From positions 231,189,178 to 231,253,177 of the forward strand of contig CM057009.1 of the NCBI GenBank assembly GCA_029891345.1: a DNA stretch of 64,000 nt, written 5' to 3'. Origin of the DNA: Dryococelus australis. Lineage: Eukaryota; Arthropoda; Insecta; Phasmatodea; Phasmatidae. A model generated the notes under the pieces. It was not told where the DNA came from. It ran no database searches and saw nothing but the letters and a program-made list of their open reading frames with translations. Each line of letters opens with the position of its first letter. Position 1 is the stretch's first letter. This document shows, one piece after another, positions 47,878 to 59,693 of this stretch. Both the position numbers and the translations under genes were made by a program.

Positions 47878-48880
47878 ATGAAATTAATAGATATTATCCA
47901 ATCATATTTGTTCATCGAAAACTCAACCCCAGTAATGGTTGTAACAGTTCCGTCGATATGGAATTGACGCCTATTTGTTTCTTGAATAACGAACGATGCG
48001 GTGCAAACACACCAGCTAGCGAACAGTTGTTGATTGGTGGATTGTGCGAGACTCACAAGTCAGATTCCTGCAACGTCGATTATAATTTATTTCGAAAATA
48101 CAACAAAGCTATATTAAGCCCCATCTCAAAGACGAGCATTTCGGTCGGCCAATGTCCCTTGTATCCCATCCTTGTCGGACAACTATTTAAAGCCTCGGCT
48201 AAAATGTTCATGAATATATTCTCCAACAACAACCATAAATTTATCGAATCGTCGAAATGGGTCACTTTATTCGAGTATTCTACACATCCCGAAAACATCG
48301 CTAGTACTGATAAACTTAAACTTTTTAATAAACATGATCGATCACGGATCTAACGTGGGCTTCTGTTTTGGATCTAGCGTATATCGAGAAGGCTAAAGTG
48401 CATATGTTTTTCGACCAGGAATATCTAGATATGGACATGGTCAAACAAAATTAATCGATCCATGACATAACAACCTCTTTGCCAAACATATAAGTCGCTA
48501 TGGAGGATGGCAAATAAAGATACAATATGTGGTTCCTTTGGCACAGTTTACCTTATGTGATATTTTAACAATCCTGAGCTACCTCCCCTCATACGATATG
48601 AACGTCAATTCGCTCGGATACATGGCAAACATCGAAATTTTCAACTCGAACTTCATTTACAGCATGGGATTTGGAATCAGGCATGATTTGAGCAACATGA
48701 TAAATGTTGAGTTGGACAATCGGTATCCAAAATACGTCCAGGCCATCATCAATTCCAAACCATTCTATCATAACATTGATGTGTTGTGTTTGAACTACAT
48801 GGGGGTGGAGGGACTAAAAATACCAATCGTCAAAAGAAAAATCAACCAATGTTCCGAATATATCCCAACACTTTGATAAT
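47878..48880 (+). pseudogene. Unrecognised protein relic (about 330 codons)
   Basis: Start at 47,878 (MKLIDIIQSYLFIENSTP). Middle part with several Cys (CFLNNERCGANTP, LIGGLCETHKSD) and a C-terminal 115-codon stretch with QFTLCDILTILSYLPSYDMN and MGVEGLKIPIVKRK. No domain recognised. Soluble with possible disulfides. About four breaks. Confidence 0.5.
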
Positions 48881-48929
48881 ATCGTAAAAAAATATAAAAA
48901 AACACATTAGAGATTTTTTTTAAATTACT

Positions 48930-51640
48930 ATTTCGAAAATGAAATGAACTCGTCCAATTTTTTCATGTCGGCACAAGTCAAGTCTTTTTCGTATAAATCA
49001 AAATTGACATAACCAGAAACATCTTTTGTAGTGGTAAATTCCCTGTTCTTTTTCAATATTAGAAACAGATGAAGCAGTTGCTCGTATGCTGTCGGCAAAC
49101 ACTTGTACTGTTTTGTTGACGAATAGGCTCACTGGAGAATATTGTAAATGGCAGCATTACAAGTTATTTATCGACAAATTGTCGAATTTCATAAAAACCG
49201 ATGTTCTTACAAACAGATGCACTGTTTTTCACCACCGCCGTTGACAACTTGCCGCAAAATATATTTGTTGGGAATTTTTGTTCTCGATTAATACTCATTT
49301 CTTTCAACTGCATCAGCGGCGATCGACCAATTACCAAGAATATCGAAGCCATGCAATCGATATAATCATCTTTCATGGGCAAAGTTACAGCTATTCTCTT
49401 TTGAGATGATGTATTGTTCAATTCTAAACCATGGTAGAATCGATGCCGGGACTCTACAACAACCTCGAAAATGAGCCAATTAATATGCACGAAATACACG
49501 TTCGTCCTTACTCGTTATATTTTCGTAAATGGAGATAGAACGTCGTTGTCGTCAACTGCCAACGATATTCTGTACATGTTTGTCGACACACGTTAAAGTG
49601 AGGGTTATTGAAATATTCCAGTGACTTTGTCGAATGAACCTCGCCACAATACACGTGTATTTGGACAAAGACCAACTCGGATTTATTAAATGGTAGATAT
49701 ACTGGCTGAGAGTCCTTACTCAAGCGAATGCGAAATCTGGTTTTGGAATCGTGGTTGAAAATCACCCGGAAACGACGACAGTGTATGGTCGCAATGACTT
49801 TATTGGTGTTGATCGCATACCCATCTTCGGTGAGTTGCGGATGACTGGTAAAGACGGTTTTTAATTTCATAAGCCTCGCATCGTCACCCTCCCCCTCTAA
49901 ATGTTCGACTTTGCTGTCCTGTGATTTCAGTTCCGCAATGTCCAGGTAAACACCCATGTTTACTATACTGAGCTCGAAAAAACGAACAAGAGGTTTTGTG
50001 TTTAGTTTCGTCTTCAAGTAGTTTATCGCGGTGAACAGCTTGGCAATTTTCCCATATTGGAATGTGGATCATATTTGCTTTTTGATGTGTGTTCCGAAAC
50101 AATTATCCAGAGTCAAGACATGTCCGAATCGCCGTCCACTGTCAATTCGAACGTGGATTTAGTGCATATTCTTCCCTTCACCTCGTCCACAAATGAATTG
50201 AACAGCATACCTTGGAAATGATTCACGTTGAATATACCTTCAAACACAAGCACCTCGATGAGATGAAATCAGCATCGAATCTTTAAGCATAGTCTATTCA
50301 CTTTCACGTTTGAATTCAACTTGTAATTCAAGTGATATATCGAGTTGAATGTGCACAAGTGACCAGTATAAGTACTGTTTATCATATCCATGATACAGCA
50401 TTCATCCAGCGGCAACCCTTTAGCAATCAGTTTGGAAATCAGTTTGTCGATCCTTCACGAATCGGTGCTCGTGGCCATATTCATGTCCAAGACTAGGGAG
50501 AAAACACGATTGAACGAATTGATGGCGACATTTTTTTCGAAAAGACACAAATATCCCAAATAATCTATGGGTATAGTAGATGTGCCATTGTTCTTCGACA
50601 CAGGTCTGATGACGAGCCCAAAGTAATCTCAATCGCGGATCTGAGGAATCAATGGTGTATGGTTCAAGTTTGAAAATTTTGTTCCTTTTTTTCATTTTGT
50701 ATGTATTCATCATGGAAACAAGTTTGCACCAATTGCCAGTCACAACAATATTTTTCGCCTGTTCTTCATTATTGTAGAATGTATACAAGACCAGCCGAAC
50801 CAAAAAAATTGATGCGAAGAAAATTAATTTATTGGAGGAACTATCAATGGGCCGAATATGGCCGACAAATCGTTTTTATATGTACCCAAAGAGTTGATGA
50901 TCATAGACAATGAATCTATAATCCATTTCAAAAGAGTGTAAAGTACACAAATCAAGATCTTTTCCAAAGTTTTCACCTTCAGGATTACGGTGAACTATCA
51001 CATATGGTTCTTTACCCACGGGCAAAATGAGTTCAAAACATTGTCCTTAATTTTTTTGGTCGTAATTTCATTTGTGATGCAAAAGTGATGACTGTGTGTT
51101 CGACTCACTCGAATGTGAGGTAATTCGCGATTATTCGACAATATATAGGGAACCCAACACAAACGATCATTTTCGACGAAATGACCATGAGTTTAGGAAT
51201 TTATCATAGAATAACCTTCCATGTTTAATCTCCTCTTTTTAGAATCTTTCTCCATTCAGTATTCCATCACACATTCGCAAAACAATGGTGGTGATGAAGA
51301 TGATGAGGGTGATGATGTTCTTTCGATGCCTTTACAATAACCACAATAATGATGAAGTAATCTCAAATCTAAATCTGATCCCAGCATCACGGGGAATATA
51401 TTGCAACTATGACGATCCTCTATGGTTATACAAGTCGTATAGTTCAAGTTGTGATAATGGCACAAGTCCAAATAAACATTATTGAAATGAGAACACAATG
51501 GAATACCACAGATGTCAATCAGTTTGCATTTTAGAATTGTATTTTTGAGACAAGGCTGAACAGTCACATTACGTTTACAAGCCAAGTATTCTACACAGTC
51601 GTTGAACTGATTCAAGTAAAGGCAAAGAAGAATTCACAGT
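48930..51640 (-). pseudogene. Large minus-strand coding block, unrecognised (one long gene or two)
   Basis: Nearly continuous minus-strand coding signal for 2.7 kb. At its upstream end is a Cys/His-rich part (DICGIPLCSHFNNVYLDLCH, HHYCGYC), then segments such as GNWCKLVSMMNTYKMKKRNK, SIVNMGVYLDIAELKSQDSK and a C-terminal CADMKKLDEF. It could be one protein of about 880 residues. Large proteins of unknown function are common among naldavirus late and virion genes, but I cannot assign it. About ten breaks. Confidence 0.5.
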
Positions 51641-51687
51641 GCATGGTCGTAAAAGAACTTAAATATTCTAAAAGGGAGGTGTTGTAT

Positions 51688-51700
51688 TTATATAAAGAGA
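51688..51700 (+). promoter_or_regulatory. TATA box
   Basis: TTTATATAAAGAG, followed 30 bp on by TTAGTGTG; it faces the plus-strand locus beginning near 51,840. Confidence 0.5.
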
Positions 51701-51839
51701 GTTTTTTATTAGTGTGTTTGGAAGCAAGATTGTGGCCTACTATAATTGGTTGTTGATTTCCCCCACTCCGTATTTCAACAGCCAATCACATTGCAGCATT
51801 TTATTTCCCCTACCTCCCGCTCATTTCAGTTTGCCTATA

Positions 51840-52680
51840 TGACGGAGAGATCTGGAAAAAAGACTTCATTCGACGGCGAGAGCTGGACATAGCAATAACG
51901 ACCTTCCTTCTCTCCAGAATAGAAGAGAAATGAGGTAAGAACAAAGATGGGTTATGTGCTGCATAAAATCCAGCTCGGATCCAAAAAACTAAACTCGTTG
52001 AATCCAGCATTTAATAAAGCCACTAATTCTAACAACTTTGTAAACCTAATTATGACCGATCCCAAGCTCACAAAAGTAAAAAAAAAAAAAACATTTTTTC
52101 TCTCAGAGAACAAAACTTGTTGGTTACACCCTTCTTTCTACCGTCTGTGTTTCAGGTCTGACGGCCTACATCGATAGGTACAGGAAGGCAATAAGCGGAT
52201 GCTTTCGCTACGAAAACAACAATGGAAAACTCAAAGTGTGTAAAGTCAATCATCTCAGTTGTCGGACGTTTTCCAACCATAGTTACGTGGATTAATGAGA
52301 CATAAAGTTTTATGCGATGAGGTAAAAAATACCCAGTGTTTGGGAGCAGATGGTGATGTTGCGTGCATTCATTGTGACAGTGTTCGAAACAATCCTCCAG
52401 TGACCGACATCAATGTGGAATATCGTTGTGTCGATGCCTTGTGGATGGATTCGATCGCCGATATATTGGGTAAAGACATGGAGAATGTTGGGACTTTTGG
52501 TGTGATGTATTCGACTATACGAAAAACATATTATGGTATTTGTATTATGGATTAATTTTTATCAGTGGGGTCATTATTTTGGGTTTTGTCGGCTACCTAA
52601 TAAATTTTTTTCGGTTGTGGTTAAAGGTTAAAAGAAAGATAAGTGGTAATGATGAGCACGGGCAATGGGAAGCCCATACT
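51840..52680 (+). pseudogene. Cys-rich membrane protein relic, candidate envelope/entry protein
   Basis: Plus-strand locus of about 250-280 codons. An N-terminal polar part is followed by a Cys-rich ectodomain-like region (CRTFSNHSYVD; TQCLGADGDVACIHCDSVR; EYRCVDALWMDSIADI). A hydrophobic, probably membrane-spanning stretch lies at about 52,555-52,620 with a basic flank. The Cys spacing and anchor recall PIF-type envelope proteins, but I cannot match it to PIF-1, -2 or -3. About four breaks. Confidence 0.45.
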
Positions 52681-52688
52681 GAAGCTGT

Positions 52689-53248
52689 TTGAGGTGTACA
52701 CAATCTTGTCGCAGATACCCAGTTTTATCCGATCGGCATTTCAAATTACTCTCAAATATTTTGGCAACTTATTGTATAATTGATAGCCCACTAAATTCCC
52801 TTACCGACATTTCATTAACCGACTATTTAACAGTCGATTTTGCAAATCACTTTCCATGTGATATGATAAACAAAAAATCATTCACAATGGATGTGCAAAA
52901 TCAATCTCGACTGGTTGTGGCTGTTGTAAACAAAAAAACAATAATTCCACATTAAACAAACAGTTGAATCTTATCTTGCAAGCGTATCTCTGGTACCGTA
53001 ATTTTCCACTAAATTTTGTGTACCTCGAATTGAACTCTGAGTTGGATTCTCTGCTTGCAGGAATCAATGATTTCAACGAGCGGTTTGCACTCATAATGCC
53101 AAATGGCAAACCGATACTTTCGCTCTTCACCAAGATGGATCGTGGGATATTAAATCCCATTAATGTTAATTTATTGACAGTTCTCGAATTGAACACACCA
53201 GACTATCAACACATTGTTGGTATCTCACACTCAATTCTTGTTGACTAG
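52689..53248 (+). pseudogene. Unrecognised protein relic (about 185 codons)
   Basis: Plus-strand frame; N-terminal half with TDISLTDYLTVDFANHF and C-terminal half with FVYLELNSELDSLLAGIN and GKPILSLFTKMDRG. Soluble, mixed structure. It ends almost on top of the convergent minus-strand locus. One break. Confidence 0.45.
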
Positions 53249-53640
53249 TTTGCATATTCCCATTTTTTTGTCCGTGACTTCGTCCCTAAGTTGTTTCATC
53301 GTTTCCCTTAATTTAAAAAACTCGTGCACTTTATCGCCAAAGTAATCGTTACTAATCTCATCAAATCTCTGGAGGTAAACACTCATCAATTTCAATGTTA
53401 ATTCTGTCCATTAATCCACAATGTTGACATAGTTGACATATGTATGAGATGTGTAGAATATCTGCTTGCTTCGAATAAAGTTGTCTGTCGCAATGCACTA
53501 CTCATCAAGTCGCGATTTGTCATCCACACAAGTTTTTGGAAGTTCAGCGCATTTCGATTTTATTCTATTCAAGTACTCTTCTTCGAAATTTATCGAAAAT
53601 ATTTAGCCCATTTTTTAAACTAGTTCTTATTAATAAAGAG
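53243..53640 (-). pseudogene. Helical protein relic, probably coiled coil
   Basis: Minus-strand reading with long charged helices (VHEFFKLRETMKQLRDEVTD at the C-terminus; EEEYLNRIKSKCAELPKT near the start). About 130 codons. No family. Spaced tightly between a convergent locus and a divergent one. Two breaks. Confidence 0.4.
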
Positions 53641-53641
53641 T

Positions 53642-54097
53642 GTGTTTGATCTAATCAGGTTTAGCAGTCATAATCCATATTCTATAGACCGCATTTATTA
53701 CGAGTATCAAGATGTTGCATGTAGAAAAACCCTAGACTATTTTATTCGAAAGAAGCAGAGTTACGATGAGACCCGGTTGGACCATTTCCTCGACAACGAC
53801 AAGAGGGAATTGTTACTCTATTTGAAAAATGTTCACCAGACGTCCGATAGATACAATACAGTCTTGAAAAAAGCCAACGAGTTTTACACTTTTAATTAAA
53901 AATCAAAGTTACTCTCGTTTTACAAACAGCTCGAAATTTACGAAAGTGTTCAGAGACCAATTTCTTTGGCACTGCGTTTGAACGATGTTTGGTGTTCCTT
54001 GCAAATGGAGATTGTGGAAACGTTTAAACTTTTTAATTTTTTTCCACCTTCTTTTGTAAACGAGGAAAAGGATATTCCTTGCACCTTATTGTGCTGA
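53642..54097 (+). pseudogene. Unrecognised helical protein relic (about 150 codons)
   Basis: Starts near 53,642 with MFDLIRFSSHNPYSIDR; charged helices DETRLDHFLDNDKRELLLYL and a C-terminal half with QRPISLALRLNDVW. AATAAA-like A-runs follow at 54,103. No family recognised. One break. Confidence 0.45.
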
Positions 54098-54140
54098 AAA
54101 AATAATAAAAAAAAATTTTAACTACAAAAAAAGCAAATTT

Positions 54141-54150
54141 GTATATAAAG
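54141..54150 (+). promoter_or_regulatory. TATA box
   Basis: GTATATAAAG followed 25 bp on by TTTCGTATT, about 130 bp before the nuclease relic; the spacing to the first ATG resembles the other plus-strand TATA sites in the block. Confidence 0.5.
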
Positions 54151-54277
54151 AGACGAGAGTGCCTATTTGTTTCGTATTAATTGTTTTCCTTTCGTAAGAG
54201 AATAGTAATTTTGGGGCATATAGAACTGAGAGATTTGTAAGATTTGGTATCTCAGAGAAAAAACTCACAAGTATTCG

Positions 54278-55008
54278 GTGTGCAATGATCTACGCAAAAC
54301 CTTTATCACTGCTTCGACATGTGTTTCAAACACCTTTCCCATATTTCAGTCAAAGAAAAGGGCCTCTTACATCCTGAATATGTCCAAGTTTTCCATCGGG
54401 CCATATGCTGATTTCCGAACCTATGACGATCCAGTAGCCGCAATCGAAGGAAAATGGAAAAAAATTCAGCCGAGAAGTCATTGATTTGGGAGTTCATCTA
54501 CATACAAATATCGAAAATTACTACAAATCGAAAGCGCAAAAACTACCCGATGTGATAGACGATACGTTTACACAATTTTTAGATTTCGACCGTGATGTTA
54601 GACAAGCTAATGGCCGGACAATATATGTGTCGAAGCTAAGAGTGTGAGATTTTGGTTTCGCTCTTTGTGGAACCATCGACATACTTTTCAAGTCCAAGCA
54701 GGGTGATTTTGTGATGGTCGATTGGAAACTTTCGCCAAAAACTTTCGCAGAATCTCGCAGCGATTATTGTCTGGGACCTCTGTAATGTATTAGTATCACA
54801 AATAAACAAGTACTCTTTGCAGCAAAATATTTATCGTTATATATTCAACAAGGAAAAAAATTATATTCGACCATGTGCGGACGGAAAATCACCGATATGT
54901 ATCTGCTGCAAATGCACTCAAACCTGTCGAATTACGAGTTACTGTCGGTAGTTGATTTTGACGAAAATGTGATTGAGAAATGTTTAATTTACACAATCGG
55001 TAATCAAT
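54278..55008 (+). pseudogene. PD-(D/E)XK exonuclease relic (RecB/MGME1-like)
   Basis: Single-strand DNA exonuclease of the PD-(D/E)XK superfamily. Visible in order: RKTFITASTCVS (a start like that of MGME1-type nucleases), the helix motif DLGVHLHTNIENYY near 54,490, the first metal-binding Asp in CGTIDILFKSKQG near 54,675, then VMVDWKLSP (the D-x-K part) near 54,720. The Y-x-S-L-Y-I helix near 54,835 is typical of this family. About 235 codons, the length of a minimal nuclease. In a virus it would process replication or recombination ends. Broken, about three breaks. Confidence 0.65.
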
Positions 55009-55027
55009 AAAAATTGTTTGGTTTTTA

Positions 55028-56424
55028 CTACTTGTCATCTTGAAATTTGTTATATTCTTCTTCATTCATTGTTCTTGTATTAGCATTTGATTTGTTGAAA
55101 TGATCCAAGTTTGGCCTGAAGAAAATTCGGTCGTTGGTCAGGATGCTGTTCTGGCACAGTTCGTAGATGGGTTCGAAACGCCAAGTCAACACTGTCGATT
55201 CGTTTGCATTTTTGAGTACTTTTAGCGCCATTTCATACGAAATGTGTTGACCCGTGTAATTTTCCTTTGGTATCTGTACGAGTAGAGATTGATTGACGAT
55301 CGCGAACGAGAATGGCTCGTCTTTAAAGTTTTCCAATCTCGCCATATCATGTATGGCCATGACGTTTCGAAAAATGAAGTATTATGGTAGAGAAATATTA
55401 TCAATCACCCGACGTTGGTATTCTTCATACCAGTCATTAAGATGGTGATTATTAAACAGCTGCAAGATACCAATTAATGGGCCGCGATATTCTTCCTCCA
55501 AGGGCAAGTTGATAAAGTAAAAGGCATGGGCTTGGTCGAGGATTGTAGGTCTTATTGATTTTTTTGTAATTGGTTGCAGCTACAATTAAAACATTATTTT
55601 TCATTTGAACACCTCCTTCGAGACTGGTTTATAGGGTAATTGCCACACTTCGTAAATAGGGTGGAATTGCCAAGTTTTACGAAACTATCTCGTCGATTTC
55701 GTCCAGGGATATCACGAATCACTGGTTCTGGTTCTCGTTGATCATCTTGAACAAGTTGGCTAATTTGCATTTGGTATCACCGATGGTGGGCGAGGATAAC
55801 TGCCCGATGTTGATTTGATAGAGTTTGGATATCCATTCGGATGCGATTGTGTGGGCCAGTGTACTTTTACCCGTACCCAGAGGACCGAAAAACATAAATT
55901 TGAATCGTGGGTTAAACACCTGCGTATAAATTAAAATGCTGAGTTCTGCTTTCAACTGGTCGCGGCCAGGTACATCCTTGAAATAAAATTGGGGTTCGAT
56001 TCGCCAGGGGTCCAGCTCGGGTGTAATCTCCGAATTCGATTCTCCTCCAAATAAATCGCTCGCATTATTTGGGATTCCGAAAGTAACCCAGAAATAAACT
56101 TTCAAACTCGGCCATTAAACATTCGAGGTTATTTTTCAATAATAGCGCGCATCTAAAAATTGCCAATTTTTGTACCAAGTACACCCACGATTTGTAAATA
56201 GTGTATTGATTTTCAGCCACTGTAGATTTACGGTTCGTTGAAATTTTTGAAAATTCTTCCCTTAAACCAAAGAGCGTAGTCTCTAAATCATTTAAAAGAT
56301 TGTCACCTTTCTCCGAAGTGATTTGTGTTTTTTTTAAGCGAAGATGACAAACACTATGCACGGTACAGCATTTGAGATAATTTCTCCACATTTGTGTGTT
56401 CGCCAAATTCGATTTTCGGCGCAC
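55028..56424 (-). pseudogene. AAA+ ATPase relic, Vps4/katanin-like
   Basis: Minus strand. The N-terminal third is helical (ENQYTIYKSWVYLVQKLAIF), compatible with a three-helix MIT-type domain. Then comes a segment KDVPGRDQLKAELSILIYTQ equivalent to the WSDVAGL start of Vps4-class ATPases. Walker A FFGPLGTGKST lies near 55,880, GDTKCKLANLFKMINENQ near 55,755, and a Walker B ISLDEIDEI near 55,700. A C-terminal region reaches 55,028. About 460 codons, close to Vps4 length. Vps4 disassembles ESCRT-III filaments in membrane remodelling. Such a gene is not one I know from baculoviruses or nudiviruses. Broken, about four breaks. Confidence 0.65.
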
Positions 56425-56694
56425 ATGTAAATTGAATCAGACCAGCTTCTACGATGGCACGAACATTTTCATTGAATGCTTTTTTTTTAATCTGGGTTTT
56501 CCACAGTTCTTATAAGATAATTTTTTGTCTTTATGCGACACCAACAACAGCAACAGCAAAAAACCTCGTTTCCATAATTGCAACTTCAACCACTCAGACC
56601 ACAGTGCACTAACTCTGACATTCTCGTAACGAACCAGCAATCTTCTTCTCATCTTCTAAATTCTTTTCCTTCCTCTCAACAACGACATCCACCT
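56425..56694. other. Spacer between divergent loci
   Basis: Contains a minus-strand open frame of 67 codons with a Leu run (FLLLLLLVSHKDKK), probably chance in a CAA-repeat stretch. It separates the AAA+ relic and the next plus-strand locus and presumably holds their promoters. Confidence 0.3.
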
Positions 56695-57414
56695 ATGACT
56701 GAAATGTCCATTCCTCTCATCGGCATGCGAATAGAGCTAGATGATGGTCAAAAATAATTGGCTCATAAACTTAGAAATTACACATCTCGATTCGTGGAAA
56801 TTTTGATGGGAATCCAGACAACCATCAAGCAAACAAAAAAGGTGGTCGGTGATACTTCTTTTGTGTTAAATACCTCGGTGGCTATGAAACGAGTGGCTAT
56901 ACATTTCGCCGAGCTCGGCCGACTAGAATCGGAAATGGTGAATGATGGAACGGTCAGTCATCAGTACATGGAAATTATAAAATCCATCCTCGATTCGAAA
57001 TATGAAGACTTGCCGGAAAATATAATACGGTTCGGTCGAATCCTTGAACAACAAAATCTCCTAACCACATATACTCTTGTTAAAATGTAGCTGAACGGAT
57101 CCATCGAAGCACAGCCTGTACTTAACACTCATTCGTTCATAAAACACATTAAATTAGATCAACCTTTGCAATCTCCATTCGATGCATTTATGAAAGCAGC
57201 TTTGGAAAAATGCAGCAACAGAAAAAAAATCGACTATGAACTTTGTTGTATAATATCGGACAATTTGGAAAAGAACAAAGCGTATGTCTTCAGCGAACTC
57301 AGACAAGAATTTCTACCACTGAGTGAATTAACATTCAAAATGCATCTTTCAACACCTTCAAGGAACAGTTCGATGGATTTTATAAAAAGTCTTTGTTTGT
57401 TATCGAACTGGTGA
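56695..57414 (+). pseudogene. Unrecognised helical protein relic (about 240 codons)
   Basis: Starts at 56,695 (MTEMSIPLIGMRIELDDG). One frame kept throughout. Helical with NYTSRFVEILMGIQTTIKQT, MKRVAIHFAELGRLESEMVN and ALEKCSNRKKIDYELCCII. No family recognised. Two breaks. Confidence 0.55.
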
Positions 57415-57531
57415 ATAAAATAACTTGCAATATATCTAATGTATATGCAAATATTCAAGTTTTGTAAAAAAAATTGTTAATAAAAAATATTTCTTTTTAC
57501 AAGTTGTTTTTTTTTATTTGTGTATTTTGTA

Positions 57532-57544
57532 AATGTATATAACC
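57532..57544 (+). promoter_or_regulatory. TATA box
   Basis: TGTATATAACC followed 29 bp on by TCATCAG (initiator-like), about 150 bp before the ATG at 57,692. Confidence 0.5.
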
Positions 57545-57691
57545 CATGAGTTTGAGTTCTGTGCTCTTGTCATCAGATATATTTTCCTCGCGTCATAATC
57601 GTTAAACTCTACAAGTTCATATAATTCCCGTTGGGAAAACAAATGTTCAACATTATAAGCTACCATAATACCTAATATAAGAGCGAAAATC

Positions 57692-58401
57692 ATGTCTGGC
57701 GAAATCGTTGGTGAATGTGTTCTTATTTATAACGACCAGATACGTATTGACACCTTTGATGTTGATTTAGCTATTCACAATATCCTTAAAACTTTCGAAT
57801 TAGGCCTAACGGTTGTAAAGAATAATTTCCTCATAAATTTAAATAAAACCGATATTGATAATGTGCGATATTTATTTAAGAATATTTCACCAGTGTTGGA
57901 TCAATCAGTCAACTATTATGACTACAAGTGGCTGGTGCTCATCGAACAAAATTGGTGAACCGAACACACTATATCGACCAATACGAATAGCATCTTCAAT
58001 TCACAGGCAATGAGAATTTCGCATTCGACTTTCACAACAACGCCAACAATGTGCGTGAAGTAAAACGTCAAAAGACTCCACCGCAAAATGAAAGAATCCC
58101 GATAATGAACCAGGTTCAGACATCACCCGTGTATTTTAATGAACTATTGGCAATCAACACACCTCACATTTTCGTCGTGGACATGGTGTTTCAATCAGAT
58201 GTTTCAAACAACTATTCGTCCGAGAATCTCGTACAAGAACAACACCAATTACTAGAGCAAAACCAATACACATCAAATTTGGTACCTAATAATTACATAC
58301 CCAATAAACAACTAGAATTACCAAAGCAAGAACAACAAACTATTAATTACATACTTGACGAGCAACAACAACAATTACTAGAGCAGAACCAACTTAGCTA
58401 A
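57692..58401 (+). pseudogene. Unrecognised protein relic with Gln/Asn-rich C-terminal half
   Basis: Starts MSGEIVGECVLIYNDQIRID; the first 88 codons form a compact mixed domain. A later part becomes Gln/Asn/Leu-rich with imperfect internal repeats (LLEQNQYTSN and LLEQNQLS, about 130 bp apart, each from CAATTACTAGAGCARAACCAA). It looks like a flexible or prion-like tail. No family. One or two breaks. Confidence 0.5.
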
Positions 58402-58600
58402 CGAACAAAATATTTTAGAAAAAGTACAAGAGTTGTACACTAGAAATCCAGGCTGCCCACACGACAAAACTTCGACATGAGTCGATGAGTGGATGTTTTT
58501 GGTTCAAACACCAAATATTTCCGAACAAGCAATGATTGGATTGTATAATGGAGGTTGTGAACTACAAGCTTTCATCAAACAGGCACTAAATTAGAAACTT
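58402..58600 (+). pseudogene. Short relic, possibly the tail of the preceding locus
   Basis: Plus-strand segment with WMFLVQTPNISEQAMIGLYN and GGCELQAFIKQALN before a stop. The size and amphipathic pattern suggest a small helical domain. Its relation to the locus before it is unclear. Confidence 0.3.
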
Positions 58601-58732
58601 TCAAACAAAGTGGTGGTGCTGAATACATAGTTCTAAAATAACAACTTCTGACACTGGATTTTAAACTTGACCAGATTAAACATAAATACAACATACGTTA
58701 CTAAAGTTTATATATTAAGATTATTTAATAAA

Positions 58733-59560
58733 ATGACTGATGAAATAGAGGGGAAAATGTTTTACCTCGATCGATCTAGACACAATGCAAGTAAAACCTC
58801 AAATAATTCAATCGACTATAACAAGAGTGGTGACAGATAATCCCCAATTACAACGATAACAACAACAACGATAATTAACTATATCCCCAACTCTGGCATT
58901 TTCGATTCAAAACATTTCGCCCGATTATAACCTATCAGATTTTTTAACCTTCCAGTCTCTTAAAAGCTCGTCTGTATGTTGTAATCAACAAACATCACTC
59001 GATGATTTAATGTTCAATGCCTTACGATGCACAATCTAACCCCTTCGAATGAAGATGTGATGGCTGGGGGAAGCAGTAAAGAAAACGATCCAACTCGGAT
59101 AAATGAGGTAAACACACCGGTCGAATTCGACCCGACGACTCAAATTCAAATAAACGTTCCTCCCGAGAGGGACTTAACCCTTGTTCCACAAGTTGCTACA
59201 TTACCCGATGAGTTGCAATTTGCCACGAGGGAAGAAAGCGATACATCGCCATCGTCCAACCAAACGGCCCCATTATCTGATGAATTCATCATCAATTTGG
59301 CAAAGGAATGGGGCAAAAAAATAGTAAAGCCATTAACCCAAAAGAATTACTTTATAGTATCCACTTTTGCAAAGAATTCATGGAACGAACATACGACAAC
59401 AATCAAGTAAAAGCGGCCCTTTCTCTCGCTGAAATGCATTTGCTTAAATTGGCTGCAGAAAAGAAGTGTGCGACAATCTAAGAATCGCGATCGAATCTTA
59501 TCGAAAAGACAATGCATACCTTACATAATTTACCCTTCCGGGAAAAAAAGTGCGAAGATT
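58733..59560 (+). pseudogene. Unrecognised, partly disordered protein relic
   Basis: Begins near 58,733 (MTDEIEGKMFYLDRSRHN). A Pro/Glu/Thr-rich, probably disordered middle (DPTTQIQINVPPERDLTLVP) is followed by a helical, basic C-terminal part (LAKEWGKKIVKPLTQKNYF). The layout of a disordered linker plus a small folded end is common in viral phospho- or scaffold proteins. No family. About four breaks. Confidence 0.4.
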
Positions 59561-59693
59561 AATAATTTCGTAAAAGAGGATTGTTGTTAATAAATTTTTT
59601 GTCCGGGCACCGTCTCATCGCCTCGAGCCAATTGGGAACAAATTTAAAAGACTTAGAAAATTGAAGGTACGATTTAAAAACTTGTAGTGTATT

